This document shows positions 23,861 to 34,971 of a stretch of 64,000 nucleotides of DNA, piece after piece. Below the pieces are notes generated by a model, which had not been told where the DNA came from, made no database searches, and saw only the letters and a list, made by a program, of their open reading frames with translations. This stretch comes from Branchiostoma floridae (Eukaryota; Chordata; Leptocardii; Amphioxiformes; Branchiostomatidae), in NCBI RefSeq assembly GCF_000003815.2, contig NC_049987.1, positions 593,473-657,472 on the forward strand. Direction: 5' to 3'. The first letter of the stretch is position 1. Each line of letters begins with the position of its first letter. The position numbers and the translations under genes were made by a program.

Positions 23861-25680
23861 ATCAAATTAAATGTATATTATTACATGCTGCATGAAACCA
23901 GGTGTCACTCATCACACATGATACCCTTTTCATCCCATGTTACTGGTTCATGACAAGAACCACACAAATAGGCAGTAATACTCATGATGAAGGCTTACTA
24001 CTGACAGGGCCGGGGTTCATATCACTGGAAATACATAGAAGCATCGTGGAAATGAAAGGAGAGCTGCGCCTGTCCACGCATATAAGTGGACTTCTGCATA
24101 AGGCAAAGTAGTATAGAGACCACATTGTTTTGGATCAAAAGTTCGTATGTAGACAGGGTGCCTACGTTTGAGGCACAAACGTTTAATAAAATCTAGCATA
24201 CTTTTTTCTACTACGAGACGGCAATATGGCCGCCAAGTTGCATGTTTGAACACACCATGGCAATATGGCCGCCGTGACGCATATGTGAGATTTTGTATGA
24301 CACTTACCTGCCCTCCTGACGGGTTTTTGTTGCTTAGGTTGTTTCCTAGATGGTCAGTTGAGATACACTAGAGGTGTTCCTATGTTCTTTGGCCATGTAT
24401 CTAGCCGCCGTTTTCTGCGCTGGTTCAATTTTCTCCTCTAATACGTTTGACTGAGTGTATCACTGTTGGGTCCCAAACTGTGGATGGATGTTCTAATTTA
24501 GGTCCAACTTAAGCGCTGTATGTGTTTTCTCTTACCTCTCTCAGTTGACCTGATGACTAATTAATTTCGCACCATTTCCTAACACATTCGCACTACCTCT
24601 AAACCCGAGCCTAATACCCCAACATATATTATATTTTCCACTACTCCAGGACGACAATTGTATTAACGTAACACACTAAACTTTGATTGATTAATTACCA
24701 CTCCGATTTTCATCCACGCATGGTTTCTCCCTTATCAATCCCCAACTTTCGCAACCGTCTGAAGGTATTACGTATTGGAACCCTTTTCGCAGTAAACTTT
24801 CAAATCTTAAGCTTAAGAAAAACGGTTTTTGCCTGCCAAGGAAGACTCATACTCTGTCCTCAACTGCTCCGACTTCACCGCCTTATAAAGGTACGTTAAA
24901 CCAAATTACTGGCCTCCGGATTTCCGGTCCTCAACATCTCGTCCCATTCCACCCCTTCCTTTATCACTAGTAAATACTGTACCGACCTTCTCAATATAAG
25001 AATCAGCATACAATCAATGGTACTCTTCGATTCTTAAAGTGTACGTTTGGTTTCCCCTGCCCCTCTTTCGAAATGAGGAATTTTACTATGTCCACCGTGT
25101 CTTCTGTAAGGAAAAAGATTCCTTTAGAAATATGATAGAATATCGCTGATGGTCTAATTTTTTATTGTATGCATTATTGTCTTGTTTTTATAGATTTCTT
25201 TCCAGTCAATGTCTTTCCTATAGAGTGGTCAACTATATTTCCTCTCTGTCTCAAACTTATTCAAACCTGGATTCAGGATTTCCCAACATTTCCAAAATTC
25301 AAATCAAAGTCATTAGGGTGGCCATGCATATCATGACTACTTGCTGTCACCCGAAGCCGAGCCACACCAAGTAAACTCGGTTGGGGTGTATCAGAAACTG
25401 GCGAGCACTCCAGCCTGCTCCACCTGCCGAGGATTACACATGACCTTGGTTTCTGGCCCTTGGTCATTTGGCGATACCACAAAGTACGTGTGTAGATCGT
25501 TGGCTTCTACCTAAAGGAGCGGCACTTGCTGCTGTAAGGCTGGCTGGCGTACTCCATGCTGCGAGCTGGAAACCGTTAACCCTGAAGCTACTTGAGCCCG
25601 GTGGTGGACAGTATCATGCGCCGTTACTGTACAAACACACATTCAACAATCCATAACTTAAATTCACACACTCAATTCAA
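23861..25680. other. No gene seen
   Basis: Non-coding. The phrase GGCAATATGGCCGCC occurs twice (24220 and 24261), giving YY1-like GGCGGCCAT cores on the minus strand. No element ends identified. Confidence 0.45.
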
Positions 25681-25689
25681 GATTGCGTT

Positions 25690-25935
25690 TATTGGAAAAT
25701 TGTAGTGCCTTGCACTGAATTGCATCCAATTTAAAAGGGTCCGAATTGCAAAGCACAGTTCGTAAGACCTTCTTTCACCTTTAGGGAGGCCACTCCAGAA
25801 GAAAATATAGCCTCCACCTTCCTCATTCAGCGAGCCTTTCTCTGCCAGTCGTGTCTCAGGGAGTGCTTGTACCTGCCTAGTTCGGCTGCAATAAGTGCGA
25901 TGAGTTGCTCAAGACGATCAAAGTGGTCAGTGTCA
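25690..25935 (-). mobile_element. LINE endonuclease fragment
   Basis: On the minus strand, read over two frames, the piece LIALIAAELGRY is followed by ALPETRLAEKGSLNEEGGGY, then IFFWSGLPKGERRSYELCF and AIRTLL. This matches the early APE-endonuclease region (ETRL followed by GGGYTFFWSG and GFAIR) of RTE-like or craniofacial-protein-2-like LINEs. It is a fragment, broken by a frame change. Confidence 0.7.
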
Positions 25936-26054
25936 AGTGATGTTATAGTATTTTAGCTTGCGATTCTTAAGTTTTTCCTTGTGCTTTCTCTTTGTGTTTT
26001 TTTTTTTGGCCACCGAACTAAGACGCCAGGACAGGTACTGCCACCTGCCCTCGG

Positions 26055-26330
26055 TATGTTGGAGCAAGCAATGTTTAGGCCACCTTTTCTAGGCCCTATC
26101 CTGTCTTTGCGGTGGGCAATGCCATCCATGAAAAGGGCTAAAAAAGTATGTTGTTAATGGCATGATCGGAATACTACATAAACCAGGGGATATGCCATTT
26201 GAAAAAGTGTTAATTGCACTGAGCAGTACTTCCTTGGTAATACGACTCTCACAGTCTGTTGTAAAGGCGTCAAGAATTTCCAGAGTTATAGGCAATGTTG
26301 GGTTTTTATAAGAATACAAATAAAAATCAG
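26055..26330 (-). mobile_element. LINE reverse-transcriptase fragment
   Basis: Minus-strand frame with LEILDAFTTDCESRITKEVL and LSAINTFSNGISPG, the pre-RT segment in which LINEs carry I-x-x-x-E-V-L-x-A-I and an NGKSPGxDGIP block. It stops just after this. It may belong with the neighbouring endonuclease fragment or be separate. Confidence 0.55.
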
Positions 26331-26534
26331 TTTAAAGTTTGTTCAAGGTTTCAGGTTACTGTAAACCGTATTTGTGAAATATTTGGCAGCTCTTTCCTAA
26401 CTACAGCAGCCTGACTCTTGACCTGATTATTGTCTGTTTATCGTCAGGCACAATGGCTCATTCACACTGTATCTCATGTACGTGGTTTGTGTATGACGTT
26501 ACAGTAGTTATTCCAGAACGTATTTGTGAAATCA

Positions 26535-26755
26535 ACGTCAGAGTATGATAGCACTAGACGCCAGGAGGCGAAACGCAAATGAATGCGTCAGCTTACGCCT
26601 CCTGGTGTCAAATGTGTCCACGCGCATTAGTACAAAGAGCCAGTTGTTGCTGCTGGATCTTGGTTGTGACATAATAATTTTAAGGGCGTCATGAGATGCA
26701 ACTCTGACTCTCTGCAGCGCGTCGGCGCTGTGGTTAGACCACATATGTGGACAGG
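26535..26755 (-). mobile_element. LINE RT C-terminal fragment
   Basis: Minus-strand ALQRVRVASHDALKIIMSQP, then FVLMRVDTFDTRRRKLTHSF. It is the thumb/C-terminal block also seen at 40.6 kb (RIAYNNCFRIIMNLPR, FVFNHTDTFDERRR), so two copies of one LINE family end are present. Confidence 0.65.
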
Positions 26756-26799
26756 ACAGGGGACAACAATGTGAGATGAATAAAACTCCCTTTGCCTCA

Positions 26800-27185
26800 A
26801 CAGAATATTAAGTGAACAGTGTCAGTGTGCGTTAGCCTTTTTAATTGATCTCCAATAAATTACTACGTCTCCAACCATTCAGAAATTAGCTTAATGATAG
26901 TCAAACCTTAAAACTAGCCGGGGGTTAATCCTGCCGACTTATGCCTTCCACTTAAATACCCGTCACATCCGCGACAGCCGCCTGCTTCGCGTCCCCTATA
27001 AAGGAAGTAGCAAGTTCCCGCCAGTCAGCATCTGCCGAGCACTTGTCCGGCTCTGACTCGTTGGTAATGGTTGAGAACCGCCACTTCCTGGCGTCGGGAT
27101 GACTGAACAGTGTCAGCCCTTTTAAATAATTCCTAATAAATTACTATGATGTTTTGCTACTGTCCAGAAAAGCTTCAACTTGCGG
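26800..27185. repeat. Partial direct duplication ~290 bp apart
   Basis: The phrase GAACAGTGTCAG followed by CCTTTTTAA and AATAAATTACTA occurs at about 26813 and again at 27104. The sequence between is unrelated and moderately GC-rich. The AATAAA in both copies could be old polyadenylation signals. Confidence 0.6.
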
Positions 27186-28580
27186 TTCCTTCTTTACTAG
27201 GCTTCTAACATTCTGATGTAAAAACAAAAGACCTTTGTGGTTCGACTTTACTGGTGCACATGTCGTAACGGACCGTATGTCCTTATGGTCAACGGAAAGT
27301 TAGTTACGGTCGTCCAAGGGCACGTTACCAGTTACTGTGTTTAAAGTAGATGTTAAACTCATCTTTGAAACATACCCGCACAACGGTTTTAACTCGACAG
27401 AACTGAAACACACATTGGCATAGATAATGAAGACATTCATTGAGCACATATACCCACTGCTTACACCAAAAGGACATTTCATAGATACATGACATGTATA
27501 TTGTCAAGCTTCCAAATATCACGATAGATAGAACGGCACATAAAACAAATGAAGAATGGTAACTTAATCTAGAATTATAAGTAACTCAAAAAAGATATAC
27601 ATATAAGATGTCACCGTAGTTGCAATGATGCACATCGATCACGACATCTGTTTCAAAATGAAAACAAAGAAACAGATTGCAACAAAGAACTTGCAACGAG
27701 CACGTCATAACCCTCTATCACATGAAAAAAGATTAGAATCCAATAAAACCGCGAAATTAACAGTTGGAGGGTCCAATCCCTGTGAGCCGGCCTGCAAAGC
27801 CAACAGATTTTCATTTATTTAAAAAAAAAAAGTATATGTCGATGACTCGTGAACTTCTTGATTACGTCTTAAACAGGTGCAGGGCTGACCCACGTACCTG
27901 AAGAAGACCATTCTGCAAGAAGAACATAATGCTTGTACAGTTGACGGCTTTTTTGACAAAGCTATCAGTTTACATTCGGCCACATTAGTATTCTCCTCGC
28001 CCTTTGTTGTTTATACTAAACCTGCCTGAGCGCTTCAGTTGAGCCACTCCCCGTCAAGCCATGGACTGTAGCTACCAGTTCTGCAACTCTATCACGTATG
28101 GCCTGTAACATCAATCATACCCATTCACCCTATTTCCTATCACAACGTTTAAACCATCCTAGTAAATCAAATTGCCATTACACTCAGTCAGTACCTGTGC
28201 CATGTCAGCACGTTTGTTGCATGTGTCTAGACGCTAACGTAAAGTTACATAAGTCCGTTGTTTAACAATTGTCTGAACATAGTCTTGAATTTGAGAAATG
28301 ACAATCAGGTAAACATGATTAATGGTATCTTTACATTTTGGCTCCGAAACAACAGTAGAAACCATGCCATGTTACAGGTAAGAAATGATTTTTTTGTACG
28401 TCTACTGGTACTGGCACTATTGACGACAGACTTAGCAATTTTACTAGAAGAACAATGAGTTGCCTGCCTAAGTGCCTTGCTGGATTTAGCTGGCATGAGA
28501 TCTGATTGCTGCCTCAAACGTTTCTGCTTGGACTTGAGAAATGTATGCACAAGATGGTACAGACTGCCGACTTTCGCAGA
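27186..28580. other. No confident gene
   Basis: Several short frames overlap on both strands. The frame at 28477-28722, which runs into the tandem repeat downstream, looks protein-like (CLKRFCLDLRNVCTRWYRLP) but matches no family I know. Confidence 0.4.
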
Positions 28581-28589
28581 TAGTTTCAA

Positions 28590-28790
28590 ACCTTCTTATA
28601 TACTGAAGAGGGACTCACAAATGAGAAGGGTGCATCATGAAAACATTTCAAAAGATTATAGTGAGAGATTTGAAAGATGGCAAGACAGTCTGAGAAATGT
28701 AGGAAACCTTCTTATATACTGAAGAGGGACTCACAAATGAGGAGGGTGCATCATAAAAACATTGATGATCATGTGCAGAACATGTGTGCT
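28590..28790 (+). repeat. 116-bp unit, tandem partial duplication; third copy at 31.1 kb
   Basis: The block TTATATACTGAAGAGGGACT with CACAAATGAG and GGGTGCATCAT appears at 28594 and 28711, 116 bp apart, separated by GATTATAGTGAGAGATTTG and AGTCTGAGAAATGTAGG. The same order recurs once at about 31103-31215, directly upstream (minus sense) of the LINE there. It is either an internal repeat of a retroelement or a mobile repeat in its own right. Confidence 0.8.
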
Positions 28791-29114
28791 GCATTTTGAA
28801 GTACTGTTTTCGCAGATACTTAGAGCAACTGGGGTTTGACATGACATTATTGAAAGCATTGGCAACATATCATCAGATGTAAATATTCTACCCCCCAAAA
28901 TATTTCTATACCCCCCCCCCCCAGTATAGAAAAAAAGATAATCTACAACATGCTTTATTTCGTATCCTCCTAAACATCAGCATAAATAGTAAAAAAAAAA
29001 CTGCACATCATAGAAGCATTAGCGACATGGCAGACTGTAGGGTCTGTAACATACATTTTTATCAAACATGGGCCCTCAGGTACTTCCATACTGTCTTAAA
29101 CTGACTAGTCGACT
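28791..29114. other. No gene; C-tract
   Basis: Non-coding sequence. A homopolymer run of C (about 28910-28922) follows a shorter C run at about 28891, both within phrases AATATTTCTA and CCAGTATAG; this resembles a slipped duplication. Confidence 0.5.
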
Positions 29115-29118
29115 TTAA

Positions 29119-30085
29119 CCCTCAAACCACGGTACCTTTTTTGTGACGTAGATTAACGTATGGGGTCAAAACTGACCCCAAAACGTTTAAACAAATACAT
29201 TTTTTTGTGTGACTCTTTTTGTGATTTGTATATATGTATAGTTTCATTAATCAATGTGGGACAGTCTGACATGATTAGGTGAGAATATTTCTAGCTCATT
29301 ATCATAATTAATTATTATTATTATGCAAAAGATCATGAGGACCACATTTTGCACCAATGCTATTCAGACCTGGAAGGAGGTTTTTGATGCCTGCACCAAC
29401 TTCAATGCCGTATAGCGCCTGAATGGCTTGTACTAGGGCCACGAAACTTGGTAACTTTTTAGAAAATGTTGAAAGTAAACATTTTAGGTGAACAAAGTAT
29501 GTTCATCATTTTTCATGTTGCCATGTCAACGGAATTCTGACAGACATATTTATTACGAAATTTTCTAATTTTGTATTAAACATTTAAGTTTTAAGGTTTT
29601 CTTAGCAAATAACAGTTGTTTATCACATCTTATGAAATTCAACGTAAATTTCATGACTCAATGTTCATAATTTATGCTAATTTGATGACGTCATCAGGCA
29701 AAATCCAAGATGGCGGCCGAGATTACCTAGATGACGTCATAATGTCGTCATATAACATGATAATGGCACAAAAGTTATTACAATAATTGTTGGTTACATC
29801 ATTCTCTGAAAATTTCGTAATCCTACGATAAGTAGTTTAGGTGTGGGTCGCAAAAGTTTGTTTAAAAAATGCTGGGGTCAGTTTTGACCCCACTGGACCA
29901 TGCATAATCTTTCTAGGATAACTTAATAAGCAATGAGCCAATCTCGGTAAAAACGTAAAAGAAGTTATAGGACATACAAACAAACAAACTCCTAAAAGAA
30001 AATTTGTTTTCGACAAGAACTGCCATAATGGCACACATCGATATTCGCCTGGGGTCAGTTTTGACCCTATACGGTGGTTTGAGGG
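29119..30085. mobile_element. piggyBac-type TTAA element 2 (non-autonomous)
   Basis: A 967-bp element between TTAA at 29115-29118 and 30086-30089. Ends are inverted repeats starting CCCTCAAACCAC, each followed inward by the palindrome GGGGTCAAAACTGACCCC (right-hand copy: GGGGTCAGTTTTGACCC). The interior is non-coding. It contains an X-box-like GTTGCCATGTCAAC (29517-29530), the CRE palindrome TGACGTCA (29686-29693) just after TTTATGCTAATT, and CCAAGATGGCGG (29705-29716). Interior phrases such as GGGCCACGAAACTTGG match elements 3 and 4, although their ends differ. Confidence 0.9.
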
Positions 30086-30277
30086 TTAAAACACATTTGC
30101 TGTGATACTACGTTGTTTGTTGTTCAGAAGGAGATATCACAAGCGATTGCCGGAAGTAGTTTTGAAAGGAGAGTTGGATGGATGTTAAAGCACACTATTT
30201 GGAAGAAAATGCATATGTACTTTATGAGAAGAGTGGAGAAGGGGGAAGTTCTTGTTCGGTTACTGGATAAGTGCTGC

Positions 30278-31150
30278 TGTTTATTGGCCGTTCCTCAGGT
30301 GTTGCAACACATCCTCCTTAAACTTAACGGGATTAGCTTGAAGGGGGACTAAATATGGCAGAGTATTCCAATCGATAGTGGTTCTTGGGAAATATGAATA
30401 TTTGAGACAGTCAGTGGGTTTAATGGGTTTGTATGAGTTTGGGTGATTATGTCTAGATTGTCTTAGGTTCGGCTGCAAGTAATAATGGACCGGCAGGGCT
30501 AGGATATTTTGTGTAGATTTCTGGAGGATGGTAAGTCTGTTGGCTGTTCTTCTATTTTTAAGTGTATCCCAACCCAGGTCCGAGACTAGTTTAGTGGCGC
30601 TTGACTGAAAATTTAGACAGTTCGTGACATTTGAAGCAAATATGGCCGCTCTTTTTTGGACCGCTTCGAGTTTGGATATGTGGCCTTTATGATAAGGCTC
30701 CCATGCTGCACTAGCATATTCAAGACGGGGTCTGACCAAGCTAGTGTAGGCTTTTTGTTTGACCTTTTTGGGACAGTCATATAAGATGCGCTTAACTAAT
30801 CCAATGGTCTTGTTTGCTTTGCATGTAATGCCTTATCGAATGCCTTAGCAAAGTCAGTGATAATCATGTCTGTTTGGGATCTGGTGTCAAGAGTAGTAGC
30901 TAAGTCATTAGTTGTCAATATGAGTTGCGTTTCACAGGACCTTTTCTTGCGGAACCTGTGTTGATTGTTTGTTAGTATAGAGTGTTTATCAGAGTGATTC
31001 ATAATCTGTGAGTGGATTATGTGTTCCATAATCTTGCTGCAAACACAGGTGAGAGACAAGTTGTTGCCAAGCAATGTCTCCTCTTGGACTTCAGCCAAAG
31101 AAGTGATTATAGTGAGAGATTTGAAAGAAGGCAAGACAGTCTGAGAAATG
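30278..31150 (-). mobile_element. CR1-like LINE reverse transcriptase with internal deletion
   Basis: Minus strand: LSLTCVCSKIMEHIIHSQ, then NNQHRFRKKRSCETQLIL and MIITDFAKAFDKALHAK, i.e. RT motifs up to the first catalytic Asp. Directly after this, near 30780-30830, the reading becomes KAYTSLVRPRLEYASAAW (partly in a neighbouring frame), which belongs at the RT thumb. The catalytic YADD region, roughly 150-250 residues in comparable elements, has therefore been deleted. The C-terminal tail continues through LEAVQKRAAIFASN and ends TTIDWNTLPYLVPLQANPV plus KFKEDVLQHL. Enzymatically dead. Confidence 0.85.
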
Positions 31151-31219
31151 TAGGAAACCTTATATACTGAAGAGGGAGTCACAAATGAGGAGGGTGCATC
31201 GTGAAAACATTGTTCCCTG

Positions 31220-32480
31220 ACAATATCTCTTTGCCTGTAATATGATTTTCAAATTCTACATGGCAGATGATAGCATGATTCAAAATACTGCTCTAAAATA
31301 GAAACGAAATCCATCACAAGACTGTAGAACAAAAGTATACCAACTTATTGTTTCTTACCGAACTCAGATAGTGTAGAAAGATCAGGAGACGACTTGTGCT
31401 AACTCTATAAAAAAACTGAATGATGACAAGGGGTGAGGTTGCGATGTCTGCAAGTGCTGACATGTTGCTAACCGGTCCCGCGTTCTAGGTGCAGCTATTG
31501 CCCAGTACTTTGTACTGTTACTTTCACAACAGAGAGATATGGCCATGCGGGTGGGCTGAAGTTTAGAATTTTTAGAATCCCCAAATAGTACTCCGCCAAC
31601 GCCACTTTGCCCCACACCCTTGACGCCACATCCATCGGATGCGAAACAGGAGCTCGGCGGCTGGGAAGTAGCAGGAGAAAGTACTTTCCTTAATTAGAAA
31701 AAAGAAAAATAGTGTACTTGTTAGTTATTTTAGACTAATACTACATATGGTGCTTTTGAGCAGCACGATAGTCACATTCCTCAAGGTCTGTTCCCCGTAT
31801 GTGTCGGGACAAAGTAGATTCGTATGAAGTCCTGATACCACAATCTTTGCAGGAATAGCCCTGTGAAACAGCTTCATCTTCGTTGTCCTACGTACACGTG
31901 AATGACAAATTGAGAAAGGCAATAAAATGAGGTACATCGAGATTGCAATATATCTCTACACAGAAATTGTCAGCCCAACATCCTGTTTACACGTTGTTTA
32001 ACCTGGAGAGTTATACCATGAATAAGATGCCTTCAACTGCCAAATTGTTTCAACTACTAAAAACATAGACCGAAGTTACACCTAAATTTTAAAATTCATC
32101 ATTTCAATGACCTTCCCGCCCCAAGTCGCTGAGCTCCGCCATCACCAGCTGTGTCACTGGCTATGTTCATACCACTACTGTCACTCAGTCTATGCCAACT
32201 ATGACACAACGCCGGGGTAATGCCAATGCAAAGACTACTAAAGTATGATACGAAAAAAGGCCTTGTGATTCATTTGATATATTGCATCCCGTCATGTCAT
32301 ACATGAAGTGGTAAAAAATACGTGTTTGTTTTTAAAGTGCCCATATGCTCTCTGTCTCGACCGCCCCCAATCGCTGAGCTCCTCCATTTCACGGCTAGTC
32401 ACTCCCTCTCGGCCGCCTCCAATCGCTGAGCCCCGCCACCCCTATCGCCTGTATTCATATCCATGCATATGACTGTCACG
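31220..32480. other. No gene; small repeated phrases
   Basis: Non-coding. The phrase TCGCTGAGCTCCGCCAT and variants occur at about 32125, 32369 and 32414, suggesting an imperfect repeat of 50-240 bp spacing. Confidence 0.45.
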
Positions 32481-32499
32481 TCCTTTTTGCAAAAACATA

Positions 32500-32665
32500 G
32501 CCTCGTTGAGTCATTTCATATATTGCACCACAAATAAAATAATACAGTATACTTGTGCCGTTCCTTTACGTGTGCACATGCAATGTGTTGCAGAAAGGAA
32601 ACAAATTGATATTCTGACACTGTACAAAATGCAAACTTTGACTGAAAAATACTCTTTTTGGTCTA
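32500..32665 (+). repeat. Dispersed repeat, inverted copy at 51.9-52.0 kb
   Basis: GTTGAGTCATTTCATATATT, then GCAATGTGTTGCAGAAAGGA, then GATATTCTGACACTG and ACAAAATGCA recur in reverse orientation at about 51895-52036. Similarity runs over about 140 bp with small insertions. No coding frame is shared convincingly, so it is an unclassified repeat family. Confidence 0.8.
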
Positions 32666-32782
32666 AAATCGTTGGTCAGTTTTACTTTAAACGGGTGCCA
32701 GCGTTTAGAGGTCCCCTGCCGCAGTTTTGCTATTCACCTTTGGCAGATTCACGTGCGTGACCGGGTGTTCTAATTTACTTTA

Positions 32783-34830
32783 CCCCGCGTCAGAGTATAT
32801 AATATGTTCAAGTAGCTTACAGCACACGCTGGTGAGGGACACTGCTCTGTAATTAGCAGGTTCACTTCTATCCCCTTTCTTCAAGATAAGATGGACAAAG
32901 TCTCCTCGCCAGTCCTCGGGCATGTCGCCTTTCTCTAAGGATTGATTGAAAATGGTTTGCAGGATTGGACTGATTTCTTTGGCATAATCTTTCAGGATCC
33001 TACATGGTATTAAGGCAGGTCCTGAAGCTTTGTGAGGATTTATTCCTTCTAGAAGCTTGTGGACCCAATCAGGGGTGGCCAGTACTTGAGGCGTGTCTTG
33101 GTGAGGACTGTGTCCTACATCTGGTATTGAGGTTAAGTATTTTTCAGTGAATACTGAATCATACTGTTTGTTGAGTACTTCCGATTTTGACTTACTGTCT
33201 GATACGAGGTTATTGTTGTGCTTTAGCGGTGCAATTCCTGTGGCAGATTGTTTTCTACATTTAATGTAATTCCAGAATTTCTTAGGGTTGTCTAGTGCAT
33301 TTTCCATGATTTCATCAAGATGTTTATTATGAGCTCTATTGATTCCTTGTTTCACTTCTCTACGTAGACGTTTGAATTTGTCTCAGTCGTATTCGCTTTG
33401 AGACTCTTTAGCCTTCTTATACAACATCTCCTTTTTCTTGATCGCTCGTCTTATTGGTGCTGTGACCCATGGACAATGATGTTTCCAAAATATCCTTTTC
33501 TGAGGTACATGTTTAGCAATTAGTTGCTTAAGGCCCTTTGTGAAGTATCAAGTTTTGCTCAACACTAAAGTTGGATGGTATTCTATCATGAAAGTATTCT
33601 ATCATGAAAGTGTTTGTCCAGTTCTTGAAGATCTTCTGAGAAAGATGTCTTGTCAACCTTTTTAATATAGATTTACTGTGCGTGGTTTCTTTTTAATTGG
33701 CTTAATATGAGTTTTCATTTTCACAGAGACTGCTTCGTGATCACTTATGCCTGGCAGGGTGTTAGCTTGTTCTACTAGCTATTGGTTTGAAATAAGGGCA
33801 AGATCTAATATAATGTTTCCCCCTGGTTGGCGTGTGGATAATCTGGGTAAGATCTGATTCTAGGATCGTATCAACAAATTTCTGGTTTACGGAAAACCCA
33901 TATTGAGGTGATGGATTGATAGATACAGGATTTGCATTCCAGTTTATGTCAGGTAGATTGAAGTCACCGAATAACGCTATATTGGGGGATGCTGATTTTG
34001 CTGTTATATTACTTATGGGCTGAGAGAGTTTTTCTATATATTCCACTCCAGAGCTGGGAGTGGTCATAAATTGGGATTGAAATTGGATTGGTTTTAACGG
34101 CTACGAATACTCCTCCACCATGACTATTACGATCTTTACGGTATACATCATAGTCATCTGGGAATATTTCCCCATTTTCAGTGTCTGCATCTAGATAGGA
34201 TTCTACCACATATAACATCTAGCTGTTCAGTGTCAATCAGTACCCTGAACTGGGCATTCTTACCCCCCCCCCCTTGTGCTTCTACAGTTCAGGGATAAAA
34301 TGTGGATATTATGTAAGGCTTTCTTACCATTGTGGTGGTTCTGGGGTAGGCAGGGGGAAGAGGTTGAGGTAGGGAGATTGGGTGGGGGTGGATCGTACTG
34401 AGGACCAGGAATTGGAGCCTGGACTGAGCCCTGTGGGTAGATCAGATAAGATGTGTGAGTTTAGATTAGTGTTGTCGTCCATGTCTGACAGGGGACTGTA
34501 GAATGATCCCTCTGCCCCATGGATCCATGTATAGTCTTGATGTGAAGCTAGGCATGCCACAACAGTTACAGATCCATGAACAAGATGAATTTTGGTAGGT
34601 CCTATTCATCTTATCGGTAATTCTGTAGCATTTAATGTGTATCCATTGATCACAATGATCACATTGTATCGCATTATGGTTGATAGCGACAGCGCGCCCA
34701 CACTCCCCACAGGGGTACTTAATAGGTCCTGGATTACTTTGTATATATCGCCTGCCATCATGAAGAGGGCAAGCATGAAGGTTACACGAAAACGGATATT
34801 CACGACAGAAGCACAACTACTGCTCAGAAC
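32783..34830 (-). mobile_element. CR1-like LINE, 5' two-thirds: 2A, PHD, endonuclease, RT start
   Basis: Minus strand, in order from 34830. First is a 2A-like peptide split over two frames (MAGDIY; then QSNPGP). Next is a PHD-type zinc finger, KYPCGECGRAVAINHNAIQC, DHCDQWIHIKCY, SWICNCCG. An APE endonuclease follows: VVESYLDADTENGEIFP, DYDVYRKDRNSHGGGVFVAV, then ALFGDFNLPDINWNA. The linker EMLYKKAKESQSEYD leads into the RT entry FWNYIKCRKQSATG, INPHKASGPALIPCRIL, MPEDWRGDFVHLILKKGDRS and NYRAVSLTSVCCKLLEHII. It breaks off there, before the RT catalytic motifs. Several frame changes occur, mostly in the endonuclease. It overlaps the RT entry of the neighbouring 30.3-31.2 kb copy, so the two are different insertions. 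Confidence 0.9.
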
Positions 34831-34971
34831 TCTTTATTCATAATCAGAATACAGTAATAATCAGCTTTCACGGAACTAACCCTATTTTCTAGGATAATCT
34901 AATTCACATATTAGAAATCATACTCATAGACAATCTCTTGCTTGTAAGTCAGATCCTTAGTCATCTCAAAC

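Noticed and set aside
27765-27800. GGGTCCAATCCCTGTGAGCC as a tRNA B box
   Set aside because: No A box at the right distance and no cloverleaf could be formed.
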